A DNA stretch of 64,000 bases from Alopecurus myosuroides (lineage: Eukaryota; Streptophyta; Magnoliopsida; Poales; Poaceae), in the NCBI GenBank assembly GCA_028641055.1, contig CM054062.1:23320536-23384535 (forward strand), written 5' to 3'. The notes under the pieces are model-generated. The model ran no database searches and was not told the origin of the DNA. It saw only the letters and a list, made by a program, of their open reading frames with translations. Positions 1-12,000 of the stretch are shown here, one piece after another (position 1 is the first letter of the stretch; every line of letters starts with the position of its first letter). The translations under genes were made by a program, and so were the position numbers.

Positions 1-1803
1 GGACTTCGAGGAGGAAGGACCAGTTAACTCTATTGTAGGCTTTTTCGAAGTCTAATTTGAGCAGGATGCCCCCTTGTTCTTGACCCTTAATTCGTGCACC
101 ACCTCGTGAAGGGCCAGGGCCCCGTCCAAGATGAACCTGCCTTTGAGGAAGGCAGTCTGGTTAGGGCTGATCACGCTGTTAGCAATTGGGTCCAGGCGTG
201 AGGCAAATGCTTTGGAGATGATCTTGAAAATAATGTTGATCAAGGCGAAGGGTCTGAATTGTGAGATCTGGTCCGCCCCTTGGACTTTTGGAATGAGCGA
301 AATAACCCTAAAGTTCAGGCGGGAAACGTCGATACGGCCAAGGATAAAGTTGTTGAGCATATGCAGCACCCCCAGCTTGCATAGAGGCCAACAACGCCGG
401 TAGAAGGCTACCGGAAACCCATCCGGGCCAGGCGCCGTGTTTTCTTTCATGTCCCACACTTCTGCTTCCAGTTCCGCCTCGGAGAAGGTAAGAAGTAGCC
501 CCTCGTTCTCAGCCCGCGAGACTCGCCTCTCTTCCGTGCACATGTTATGGACCAGAGCCAGGCGGCGGGTAGACTCAGTACCTAGCAGGTCGCGATAGTA
601 CGCATAGATATGCTATTGGATGTGGAAAGGGTCGCTAATCGGTCCCTCCGGCGAAATCAGCATAGTGATGACGCATTTCCTTCGTCTGCCATTCGCCACT
701 GCATGAAAGTAGGCCGTGTTTGCATCCCCTTGCAAAGCCCACCTAACCCTCCCACGCTGGCGCCAGTATTCCTCTTCCTGCTGGAAGATCGCAAGTAGTT
801 GGTCTTCCAGGTGGTATCGGAGAACCCACTCGTCCTCGTCGATGCCCACCGAGTCCGCTTTCTCGTCCAGAGACTTAATATGGGCGAGGAGACTAATCTT
901 GCGCCGTCTGGCCTCTCTACCCTGATTTCGGCTCCACCCACGGAGGTATTGTCGCAGGCCCCCAGCCATGTGCTTCCACCAGTCAAGGATATCGCGCCCC
1001 CTGCCCGCGACATGAGGGTAGTCCACTGTAAATGGAGCAGGTCCTTGAAACCCTCGATCTCGAACCATCCTAACTCGAAGAAGAAACGATTGGAGCGAAT
1101 TGGGGGGCCCCTGCCCGAATCCCAAATGAGAGGGCAATGATCTAAGCCCAGGATTGGGTCTGCAGCAAGAGATGACAGCGGGAAAAGGGGATCGAGCTCG
1201 GGATCGATCAGCACATGGTCTAAGACACACCGCACCAGGTCACGCTGACGATTTGTCCAAGTGTATCTTGCCCCGGACCATGGAACCTCAGTCAGAGCCC
1301 ATTCTGCTATATGATCGTTGAACAATTCGATGCGTTGCCAGTTTATGTTATCGTTGTTCTTGTCCTCGGCTCGCCTAAGAAGATTGAAGTCGCCTCCCAT
1401 AAGCACTGGGAAACGAGACGCGACTACTTTGGCAGTAAGCTCAGCTAAGAAAGTTGGGGAGTCAGCATGTCTAGCTGGACCGTAAACCCCAATGAAGGTC
1501 ATGATTTTATTCTCCGCACGGATGAGACAGGTTACACTCAGGAAGGATTGACCCCTGTCAATACTTTCCACCTCAAAGGCGCTATCCCGAAGGCCCAACA
1601 GGATGCCCCCTGAACGGCCCGATAGCCAACACCAGAAGAATTTTTCTCCTACGTCCAAGCCCTGGAGTTCGAAGTCGGAAAAGTCCTGTTTCATGGTCTC
1701 TTGGAGCACTGATGCCAATGCTATGACTGCGAAGGATTTCCCTAATCAAAGTCCGACGCCCCTTGCGCCCAAACCCCCGGATATTCCAGAATAGAATCCG
1801 CAT
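1..1803 (-). pseudogene. LINE ORF2 (endonuclease-reverse transcriptase), broken and partial
   Basis: It begins at ATG 1803-1801 with MRILFWNIRGFG, the usual start of a plant L1 endonuclease domain. Endonuclease motifs follow in order: a QET motif in the frame ending near 1718, GVYGPA, GGDFN near 1400, ARYTW near 1260, and LDHCPLIW near 1135. The linker and the reverse transcriptase N-terminus (NTAPGPDGF, SLIPKV, FRPFALIN) follow. I see frame changes near 1700-1730, near 1000-1040 and near 60-75, and an in-frame stop near 609. The element would have reverse-transcribed its own RNA at a nicked target; this copy cannot make an intact enzyme. Confidence 0.88.
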
Positions 1804-4259
1804 TATAACTGTGCGCCTTCGGCCCGTGCTTGGCGGGTCACTGGGCGCCGTCCTAGCAGCGCCGCAGATTTCAAGCGTTTCCTAACTTGGAGAGAGGGTG
1901 GGGCTTTAGCCGCCCCCTCCCCTGGGCACCCCGAAGGTGAGCCCACTTCGACTGGGAAAGAGACGATGGGGAGGGCCCTGGGCGCCCCCTCCCTGGGGGC
2001 GTCGCTGGATGGGGAGATTGCCGCAGCAATAGATGCCACTGTCATCTCCAGGTCTGGACTACCAGCTGGCACCTCGGCATCTAGCGCTGGAGCCGTAGCA
2101 TCGCCTGGACCTCTCGCAGTCCCAGCAGCAGAGTCCCCTGACTCCGCCGCCGCCGCGGCAAGTGCCGCCGTCGCACGAACACTAGCCAAGTTCGCCTGCG
2201 CCAGTTCATTGGCCCTAATGATCGAGATGGTCTCTACCGGAGGTCCGCTGGCCGATTGGAACATCACCCCGCAGACGGCGGCCACCGAGAGGAGGTGCCC
2301 ATCTGAGAGGTTATGAAGAATAGCAAAGATGGGGTCCGCGTCCGTACCTGCGGGTTGCTTGAGGGAGGAACCTGCATCCTTGTCGGCGGCGCGTTTCACC
2401 GCCTTGTCGAGCACCGAGTCCGCCGCAGCGCCGCTCGCACGCGCACTCAGCTTAGAGGTTTCCACCGCCGTGGCCTTCGTGCGCAGGCCCCTAGCCACCA
2501 GCGCGGCGAGTGCAAGCACGGACGCTGACTCCCACAGCGGACCAAGCAGCACTGCCGGGGGCGGCGCCGGGCGTCCAGCGGACTGCGACTCTTCCACCAC
2601 GGCCACCACCTCGGCAGAGACCGCAGCCGCACCGGCCCGGGAGGGGCGGTCGTGATTCGCCTTGCTGCGGCGCTCCTTGGCGATGGCGGCAGGAGGACCG
2701 ACCGGGGCCGCAGTCGGGGCCGGCGAGAAGTCCAGGCGGCGGACCTTGGACTGGGCGAGGTCCGGTCTGTCCGCCCTGGAGGAGGAGACGTCGAGGGTAC
2801 CGGATGGAGACAGAAGAGCGGCATCACTTGCGATGGAGTAAGCCGGAGCGTCGGAGGAGAGTTCTAGTTGCGCGGCCGACACGATCGCCCCAAGCGATTT
2901 GAAGATGTCTCCGTCTTCCGTCAAATTCGAGCCGTATTGAGAGAAGGTAGACTTGGGAAGAGTTGGAAGCATGGATGGAGGAGCCGTAGCGACCGTGGCC
3001 CCTCCCGGCGGGGGATGGCCACCCACCCCGTCCTTGGGGCCCTGCTTGGCGCTCTTGGAAGGGAGGGAGTTGGCCCTGGCCCGCTCCCGCTCCCGAGAAC
3101 GTCGACTGTCCCAATCCTCCCCCTCGTCGTCCGAGGATGAATCGTCATCTTCCTGGTCATCACCATCCTCCTAGGCTGACTGGGAGGGGGGAGGGGGAGG
3201 TGACTTGGCCTTGTCCACATCTTGTTCCACCGGGATGCAGTACCCTTGCATATTGACGAATAGGGTGATGGAGGGGGGTAGCTGCACCGGGACTCGGCAG
3301 GCAAATTTCATGCGGATTGGCGCACGTTCTCCAGCCAAGGAACTTCGGTCCACTTCCAGAGGAACCCTGGTCTCCAAAGTGGCGCCCATCAAGTATGACT
3401 CGTCGCGGAAAGGGGGGGGGGAACCTCCAGCAGCCTCACCCAGACAGGGGAGACGGATTCCGCCGCCCGCGGGTCCCCATCCGAGGCGGAGACCACTGCC
3501 CTGAACTCCGTGATAGGAAGCGTCAGCCCGCCCCCACGGGTGGCCATGCACAGTAGCTCGCGGGAGGGGAAAACGAGAGAGAACTCTGTCGGGCCGAGCT
3601 GTCGGACCTGCCAATCCCAATGCTCATCGGCCAATTCCTTGAATTCGTCCTCAACTTCTTCAACCGAGAAATTCCCTTTCTCAATTACCATGGTCGCCGC
3701 GTTAGGAGTGTACTTTGGCATCTTCTCCGCGGGCACCGACAGGTGGAAGAAGCCCCAGCCCCCAGGCCCGCTCCAACCCAGTGGAGTTTGCACTGTGTCC
3801 CTCCCGGACACATCGCCGACCAGTGACCTTTCACCTCGCATTTGACGCAGTAGGGATCGCCGTGGCAAGCTGCCTGGAAGTGCCCTTGTTGCCCACATTT
3901 GAAGCATATGGTCTTTGCAGCGTCCGGCGGAGCCGGTTGCCCCCCACCCCCAACCGGTGTGGAGTTGGAACCAGAGAGCCGCGGAGCAGGGCGCGCCCCG
4001 GCCCTCCCCGCCTCTCTTCCCGCGCTCCGGTGGTCTGGATCTGGGCCCGTAGGCGGTTCTCCTCCAGTTGGTCCGCCTCCCGCCGACGGAGAGCTTCCTC
4101 CCGCTCACGCTGCGCCCGGCGGGACGCCTCTCTTTCACGCTCGCGGTCGAGCCGTAGCCGCAGATCCGCCTCTTGGCCACGGTCCCCTCCGCGGCCAAGA
4201 TCTCTGTCATCGAGTGTGCGCTTCCCCCGGCGATCTCCAGAGCGCCGCTCCCGATCCAT
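1803..4259 (-). pseudogene. LINE ORF1 (DUF4283 and zinc-knuckle RNA-binding protein), frameshifted
   Basis: The first good ATG is at 4259-4257. An Arg/Glu-rich charged segment (MDRERRSGDRRG...) is followed, in another frame, by tandem zinc knuckles near 3826-3908 (CFKCGQQGHFQAAC, then CVKCEVKGHWSA). A DUF4283-like domain starts around MPKYTPNAATM near 3720 and runs to about 3430. A run of ten G (3412-3421) coincides with another frame change. The C-terminal half, rich in Ala/Pro/Ser, is open from 3026 to the stop at 1805-1803. ORF1 proteins of this type bind the LINE RNA. The stop codon overlaps the ORF2 start as TAATG. Confidence 0.85.
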
Positions 4260-4365
4260 CCTCACCAGCCGATAAGAAAGGTCGCCCGTGGACGAGAAGT
4301 GAGGGAGGAGAATTTTCGCTTGAGGGTGGGGGTGGCGGCTGTCGGGAGAGGAGCGGGTGGAGGAC

Positions 4366-5021
4366 CATTAAGTTCGTTAGACCAATTCATTCTAAATTTA
4401 TTAACAATCTTTTAAAGATCAACTTAATTTCTTGAACGTAAAATTGGTAGTTTTATGCTGTTCACTATTTGGCAGGCACACACCGTGTTGCCGAAAAGGG
4501 AATTTTGGCTTCTATTTGCCAAGATTATAGATTTTTTTCTTAAGTTATTTTACGAGCAACTTTTACTGAGATATTTATGGCGTGTGCTCTGTTTTTGGCC
4601 TGGAACAAAGTACAAGATACCAGAAGATGCGATTATTTCAAAAAATGAATCGGTCCAAGCGAGAATGTATTGACCCAGTACATGTATTCCGGTGTTTCAA
4701 CATTCTACTCTGGAGTATGATATATGAGCATGAATTTTGTGTCAAAGGAGATCATCCTTTCGCAAAAATTCCATAAAAATTCATGGTATATTGTTATAAA
4801 AATCCCGGAGAAATTCGTGGATGCAATATAAATCATGTCAATCTGCAAAACTCTAACAACAGATGCGTGAAATAAGACATTATACTAGTCTAGCTTTGAA
4901 ATTACGATTTTTGACTTAAGCATCGGAGACGGCCTAACAAAATCTTTCTTCCTGTTATGACAACGCCTTCCGTGTCAACAGGACTAGCCAACGACATTGG
5001 TCGGAGCTGACTCATCTCATC
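4366..5021. other. intergenic, nothing recognised
   Basis: AT-rich sequence without a convincing reading frame, RNA gene or terminal repeat. It is the left flank of the MADS fragment. Confidence 0.6.
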
Positions 5022-6008
5022 CTAGTACTGATACTGGTAATGGTTGGAGCTGCACGTCCCGGGAGCTGACCACTGATAATGGCCGCCGCTGCTGGAGTCG
5101 AAGCGCTGGAAACCCTCGGTCTGCCAATGCGTATGCGCCGCGTAGCTGTTATCCGTGTCGAGGCAACCGAAGTTCTCCTCCATGCCCATGGGGTATTCCA
5201 GTGGTAGCGTGTCGACGTAGTACCCGCCGCCGGTGACATCCTGAGCGGAGTAGTGCTGAGGCACCGGAGCGCTGTTGCTGTTGGTGAAGTACCCAGTTGG
5301 CATGACCGCGTCCCACGACTCGTCGACACCGTAGCTCATGGTCAGATCGGGCCAGGCGCAGTCGGCATTGTTGCTGTAGCCGCTCGGCGCCTGCGTCTCG
5401 TGGAAGGCGCCCACGTCATAGCTGCCACCGCGGCCGCCGTTCTCGAGGCTGAACTCCGGTTGCATCAGGAATTGCTCGAGCAGGTCGCCGTGGAACGGTA
5501 TCATCTGCTGCTGGAAACCGGCGCCCATGTCCACGTCCCCCAGCCCGAGAACCTGCGGCGCGAGGACGCCAGAGGTATCGTTGGAATCGCCATCATCCGG
5601 CGCGAGCGCGACCTGTTCGAGCTCGAGTCGGCCGTCCGCGGGCAAGCCCAGCGCCGCCATCTTGTCGCCCACGGCGCGTAGCGCGGCGTCGATGGACTGG
5701 AGCACCTCCCGCGCCTCGTCCTGCGTCATGTCGTCGAGCGCCGGGTCCCAGTCGGGCAGCGCGCCGGGCCGCGCCCTGGCGAGCTTTGCCTTCTCCTTGC
5801 CCAGCTCGGTCTCCAGGTAGCTCCGGTGCGTGTGCCGGGCACGCGTCTCCGGCGGGAGGCCGGCGGCGCGGTATCTGTCGAGGACGCCCTCCTCCGACTC
5901 CCACACCAGCGGCGGAGCCCCGGCGCCCGGGGCGGGGGCGCAGACGAGCGCGACGGGTACGGCGCAGAGCGTGGCGAGCTGCAACGCCTTCTTCTGGAGC
6001 CCCTGGCC
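5022..6008 (-). pseudogene. type I MADS-box gene, 5'-truncated
   Basis: An open frame of about 325 codons whose first recognisable residues are GLQKKALQLATLCAVPVAL, the middle of a MADS DNA-binding domain of the M-type (AGL80-like, M-gamma-looking) class. The first ~20-25 residues of the domain are missing: the frame meets a stop codon just upstream (about 6011-6013) and no ATG precedes the motif. After the MADS remnant comes an M-type linker (about residues 35-110) and a long Gln/Tyr/Asn-rich tail with an acidic, glycine-rich composition that ends in tyrosines and glutamines. Intact relatives are nuclear transcription factors acting in the female gametophyte and endosperm. Because the N-terminal DNA-contact residues are absent I call it a gene fragment. 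A short upstream exon outside the homology is possible but type I genes are normally intronless. Confidence 0.75.
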
Positions 6009-6710
6009 TTACACTAAGCTCACAATCAACTCAAGTGGCTCGGTTTTAGCCTGGGTTATGTTGCCAAAGATATATCGAGGTCTTCGGTTTATAACTTTAG
6101 AAGGCACAACTTGCTCACAAAGAGGCAAAAGTTGACTAATTAAGGGTTATTCGAATTTTACATCAGCATAGCTATGTTCATTGTTGCATGTACTTCAGCC
6201 CCCTTGTCGAATATGGTTGCATCATATACTAGCTGCTATGCAATGCAAATGCATGATCCTGTAACGGGATCACACTTGCGCGTTTTTCTGAATGTTTTGT
6301 ATATGGTTTGGACGGTATCCAATCTGCTACCTTGTACATGTTTCTGCTTTCAGGGCCGAATAGCTAAGTATGGTGAAGAGACATTATCTGCAGTGCTGTT
6401 TGATGTCAGTATCTCTTCTTTCGGACTACATTGCCCAGGACTTGCGGCATACGGTGAGGTCCTCATAATTACTCCTAGATAATGTCGAAACTGTGTCGAT
6501 ATTCGAAAATTACTGCAAAGTAGTCCCCGTTTTTTTTTTTTGCTTATTTTCCTCATGGCAGTCATGTATTCTATATTATTTCCATTACTGAGTCAATTAT
6601 TGGTTATGTTCTTCATGAAAAGGATTCGGTCAGTATTTTTAATGTGATTGACATTATAAAAAAAATACCTGACTATACTTGTAAAACAATTAGTTTATAC
6701 TAGAGAGCTT
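6009..6710. other. intergenic, nothing recognised
   Basis: AT-rich, with a T run at about 6529-6541. No coding region, RNA or complete transposon seen. Confidence 0.6.
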
Positions 6711-6721
6711 GAAGGATGTTT

Positions 6722-8158
6722 ACACGAAACAGGTTTTCGCCCCGTTTTATAAATAAAGCCCAACGGCCAAACCGATACAAGGTGATGAGGGGTAACCCTT
6801 ACAAGGCAGATCAAAGATAGAAAAAAGAAAAACAAGAAGAGCCAAACTTGCCACCGAGGTTACCGGCACGAGCTCGACTCTCGGGGCTCCACGACGACGC
6901 CCCCAAGAGGGTAACGACGTATCACGTCGCCGTCGTCGAGACCAACTAGTCAAGAGTTTTCACCCGGAGCCCGACCACGACGAAGGTAACCACAACAGCG
7001 CCCCCAGGAGGGTAACGGTACCCTCAGGCATCGCCGCCATTGGCGCCGAAACGCAGAGCTTTCGCTCGGAACAACCTACGTACAACGTCCGAAGAGTCGA
7101 CACGCCCACCAACCCCGAGAATGGCCTCCAAACCACGATCTGTGAGTTGCTGCCACCAACGTCAGGAACCCCCGCTGCTCACTCCTCACCATCCACATGG
7201 CCAAGGTGGAAGACCATCACCACTGCCACGTCGCTCGCCGCAGAGACGCCCGCGCAGTCCTCCTTCAAGGGCCGCCGCCCCGGCTTCCACGACCTCAACC
7301 CGCGGGGATGGGGACACAGCACCGTGAGGCCAACGACTCGGGTAAGGTAGACAACGACCAATGCAAACCCTCGTGTCCGGTGTCAGCAGCCAATCGGAGG
7401 CGATCCGCCGACCTCCGCCGTCAAAGACGGTCGCGGACCGGACGCAGCAGCAAGGCCTGTCAGGCCCAAGATCAACCAGATCGCAGATCCGGCCAGATCA
7501 GGCCCGACTAGCCCCGCCGCCGCGCTGCAGCGCCAAGGCCACCGTCACCATCCACCTACAGGTCCACTGTCACCCCTACCCTCACCATCCTCGCCGGGCG
7601 ATTGTTGTCTGTCGAGGAGGGCTAGCACCACACGGAGCCTGCGCCCGCACCAGCGAAGATCCACGGAGACCGCCAGGGCCTGAGCACCCGCACACGCAGC
7701 AGCTTCTAGGACCTTCCCGCCGCTGGCCAGGAGATGACCAACGCCAGCCAGGGGATGGGCCCATCGGCCCAGATCGGGCCCCGTCGGCCCAGATCGGGCC
7801 CTCCCAGGATCTTGGCATGCCGGCCAACTGCCCGCCGCAGGACACCGCCGCGCGGCCCTCGCAAGCCCCCGACGCTCGCCCCGACTCCAGCCAACCGCCG
7901 CCGCGTCCACCCGCCACCGGAGGTAGAGATCTCGACCACCCCGCCGCACCGCCGCCGTCCAACCCGCCCCGCACAGGAGAGACGCTCGCCGGGAGAGAAA
8001 GGCCACCGCCGCCGGCACCGTCCGGGATTTTCCCGGCGGCTCTCGCCGGCGGCGGCGACAGAGGAGATGGGAAGGGGAGACCGGGGACGAGGCGCTAGGT
8101 CGCCCCTGTATCGCCCGCGGGAGGGCGACCAGGAGCGGAACTGTCTGACATCTCTCTC
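6722..8158 (-). mobile_element. non-coding retroposon (LINE-mobilised, probably non-autonomous)
   Basis: The 1437-bp segment is bracketed by a perfect 11-bp direct repeat gaaggatgttt (6711-6721 and 8159-8169), the size expected for a LINE-type target duplication. Its minus-strand 3' end carries tttataaaacggggcgaaa (revcomp of 6735-6753), almost identical to the 3' end of the full-length LINE at 39624-39642 (tttataaagcggggcgaaa). This suggests it uses the same LINE machinery through a shared 3' tail. The interior is very GC-rich and has several chance open frames (up to ~240 codons) without any recognisable domain. I therefore treat it as a non-coding element, or as a LINE that has lost its reading frames. 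The 5' end in minus orientation is at 8158. Confidence 0.7.
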
Positions 8159-8169
8159 GAAGGATGTTT

Positions 8170-9050
8170 CCCTGAACCGGCTTACTCACACTATTCCATG
8201 TGAATGTGATTACGACTGTCAGACATAAATTGTCTGATTGAAATACAAGTGGATTAGGTTCGCTCATATTGGGTGTAGTTCACCAACATAAATATTCAGT
8301 TCCAATTAATTCAGCTCATGATGAAGTCTTGACATTTTCTGCCATGCACCAGGAAACACCACCATTGGATTTCTGAAGCGGTAACTCCACTGTATCATAA
8401 AAGCCCAGTTTGTAAGAAATTTGTGGCTGAAAATGTTGTTGACTCAGATGGCATATGCGAAAGGATGGAGCTACCCAACAAACTGAGGTATTATGTACAT
8501 GTTCTTTATTTGACCAAACGTATAGAGTTTGAGCTTGTCTCTGTGCAGACTAGATAACTAGCCATGTAAATATTAAGTGGTTCTCTAGGGTGAAAATGTA
8601 TCCTAAGGCCCCGATTGGAACGTCTGCCAAATTTCCGGGCCGTATATATTTCCGGGTGTTCCCGTTGGATCCGCCGGATTTTTAGCGGGATGGTGATAAT
8701 TTGAATGAGGAGCTACAAATATACATGTGTCTATTAAGCAGCCAGGAGGGGAGGCAATTCATGCATGCAGAGAGCAACCAGTGTTCAGATTCGAGGTTTT
8801 ATCCACAATCTTATTCAAGTCCAGCTTCTAAAGCATCTAACTTGATTTGATTGGGCACCGATGGCTAGCTACTTTTCTAGGATTGCGCTTGTACAAAGGT
8901 GATACCCACTTGAAAAAGTAAGAAGATATGACGCGTTACACTAATGTCTGCAATGGAACTTAAAAAGGAAAAGCCGTAAGATAGTACATTTCACTGTCTT
9001 CTATAAATATGAGCTTCTGTTGCTACCTACCATCCTGCCAAATCCTTCCT
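8170..9050. other. 3' flank of the receptor kinase
   Basis: No gene seen. The stretch near 8778-8860 resembles the sequence at about 60760-60840, which lies just 3' of the second receptor kinase. This supports a shared duplicated unit. A CG-rich patch at 8618-8700 is unidentified. Confidence 0.5.
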
Positions 9051-12000
9051 TCATACCACACCCATCTGTGAGGCCACATGCATGATTCTAAGGATCTCTG
9101 TGGAAACTTGTCCCATGTCTGGCCGCTCTCTCGGAGATGTTTTGGAGCAAGAGAGGCCTATTCTAACCAGTGGAACAACACAGTTGTTCATCACTTCGGC
9201 TTCATTGCTTTCATCTTGTAGCATTATTGGATCAACAACCTCATGAATATTATCTGGAAATGCTCGTTCTAAGAACACATGAAGGCTTGCACCACCCAGT
9301 CTTTCATCAGTTGGACTACACCCTGTTATCATTTGTAACAGAAGCACTCCGAAACTATACACATCACCCTTGGTTGATATCCCCTCGCTCATGCCATACT
9401 CTGCATTTACATTTCCAAACACAAATTAGAGAATATCTGGTATTTTACAAGTTTATAAAAAACATGACCAAACATAGTGTGAATATGATTAATCTCACCT
9501 GGTGGGATGTACCCAATGGATCCTTTTAGGTGAGCCAAACTTTTTGAACGGTTTTGATGTGCATTCGATGTAGTGAACATAAACCTTGCCAGGCCAAAGT
9601 CAGTGACATACGCAACCATGTCAATATCCAAAAGAATATTGCTTGGCTTCAAGTCGCAGTGTATCAGTGGAGATGCACACTGATTATGAAGATAATCCAA
9701 AGCAAATGCTACGTCCAAACCAATTTTGATCCTTTGGCCTAAAGTCAAAATATACCTTTCACCATGTCCAAGGGCTTTTGGATGTAGCCACATTTCTAGG
9801 TTCCCATTTGGCATGTATTGGAACACTAGGGCCTTGAAATCTTTCCCAGTAGAATCCACAGAAGAGCATGAAGTGATGATTTTTACAAGATTTCGGTGAC
9901 GGGCATTTCTTAGGGCTTCACACTCTGCAACAAAGCTCCTATCTGCTCCATAAATGTTAAGGTTGAAAATCTTGATGGCAACTTGATCTTCTGGACGCTT
10001 CAAACTTCCCTTATAAACAACTCCAAATGATCCTGATCCAATTAGATTTGCTGAGGAGAGCCTATCTGTTGCCCTCACAATGTCTTCATATGATATCTTC
10101 TTTATGTGCTCATTGCATTCTTGTGAATCTATTTTCTCTTGCATTCGCTTCCTCCAATAAATTATTGCAACACATAACAAAATTGTTATAACGATAACAA
10201 CAGTTGGAATTACTATCAGTAAGACCAGTAGTGAATTTTGTTTCTCTTTCGTGCCAACTGGTGTGGAACAAAATGGTAGACCTTCTATTGAAATGCTAGC
10301 AGTACACAAATCATCATTTCCTTCAATTGATACTGCACCAGCATTGTCAAAAATACCACCTCTCGGGACTGCCCCATCAAAATTGTTGAAGGATAAATTG
10401 AGATCTTGTAGGGTAATCAAAGATGAGAAGAACTCTGGAATTTTTCCGGACAAGTTATTGTGCGAAATATCAATCTTTTTTATGCTGACTAAGTTGGCAA
10501 AATTTTGTGGAATGCTTCCGACAAGGAAGTTGCTTTGCATCTCAAGATACTCCAGAACTGCACACTGGCCAAGAGTGGATGGGATGCTGCCAGACAACCT
10601 GTTATTTGATATGCTAAATTTGTTCAGATTAATGAGACTGCCTATTTCCACTGGCACTCCTCCAGACAAGTAATTATATGACAAGTCCAACTCTTGAGAA
10701 AGCGAAGAAATTTGTAAGATGTCAGTTGGTATACTGCCATCTAGTGAGTTGTGAGCAAGGTTCAGTATTTGGAGTTGATTACAACGCCCTATGCTTGCAG
10801 GTATACGCCCACTAATGTTGTTCCCATCCAATTTCAGGTAACTTAGCTGAACTAGATTGCCAATAGTATCCGGGATTTGCCCTGAAAGCCTGTTTTGCGT
10901 GAAGGATAGAAAGACCAGGTTGTGCAAATTCCCAATTGTTGGTGGTATATTACCAGTGATAAGATTGTAATCCATGTATAGGCTGCTGAGGCTCTTAAGA
11001 TTGCTAATTTCCAGTGGTATAGGCCCAGAAATTTTGTTTTCCCTTAGCCATAACCATTCAAGACTATCTGAAAGTTTTCCGATAGAACTTGGTAAATTCC
11101 CCTGGAGATTATTCCCCGCCAATATCAATTTAGTCAGCCTAGTACAATTTGTGAGTGAAGAGACAAATCCCCAGTTTCCTGCATCTAGCTTGTTGTATGA
11201 CAAATCAAGTTGCTCCAAGTTTGGCAGTGACCCAAAGAAGGGTATGGGCCCAGTTAGGCTGTTGTTATACAAGTAAAGCATACCGAGGTTATATGCTTTG
11301 GTAAGAGAAGCTGGGATTGGGCCTTCAAACTTGTTTGTTGAGAGGATTAGTGCCTCGATATTTGGGAGTGTGTAGCCAATGCTGGATGGTAAGATTCCAA
11401 CAAGGGAGTTGTTTCCTATGGCAAGAAATGTCAGGGATGACATGTTGAAGAGAGATGGTGGAACTGACCCAGATAAGTTGTTCACACTCATGGCCAGTAC
11501 CTGTAATGTTGGAATATAACCTAAGCTATCTGGTATGCTCCCAAATAAATCATTCTCCGTAAGACGAAGATCAACGAGGGAGGAAAGATTCCCTATAGAG
11601 GAAGGTATTTTTCCTGAAATATGGTTATTCCTTAAATCGAGATATTGAATAGGGGGAGAGGTGGCAGTAACAGAAGGCATGGAACCAACAAGGTTATTCT
11701 GTTGGAGGGAAATGTCAAAAAGGGATGCTGTGTTGAACAGAGCCTTTGGTAGTTCTCCAGTAAGATTATTGCGCATGAGCCAAAGTACTTGGAGGGATGA
11801 ACTGTTTGCTAGGGACTCTGGGATGACGCCTGTGAGAGCATTCATCCCAAGATCAACATATGTGAGAGAATGGCTGCTGCCCAAAGACGGCGGTATGTTG
11901 CCGGTAAGCCTGTTGCTAGCGAGAACTAGTATGTGCAGCTCTGGAAGATTTCCAAAAGAAGAAGGGATGATCCCTTCTATATTGTTGTTGCTAAGAGTAA

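Larger units (their letters stand above)
1..4365 (-). mobile_element. L1-type LINE retrotransposon, 3' part outside the window
   Basis: A degenerate non-LTR retrotransposon read on the minus strand. In order from the right it holds an ORF1 with a DUF4283-like region and zinc knuckles, then an ORF2 with an apurinic-type endonuclease and the start of a reverse transcriptase. The window's left edge cuts the reverse transcriptase at motif A (LKLDFEKAYNR on the minus strand at about 5-60), so the palm, zf-RVT domain and 3' tail lie outside. The 5' boundary is placed near 4365, where GC-rich sequence stops abruptly. No target duplication can be checked because the other end is missing. Several frameshifts and stops make it non-autonomous as seen. 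Confidence 0.9.

Noticed and set aside
6529..6541. T run as the tail of a minus-strand retroposon
   Set aside because: No target duplication or recognisable SINE/LINE sequence beside it.
7545..8267. 240-codon minus-strand frame in GC-rich sequence
   Set aside because: No domain, strong GC bias giving long frames on several strands at once, and it crosses the edge of a retroposon at 8158.
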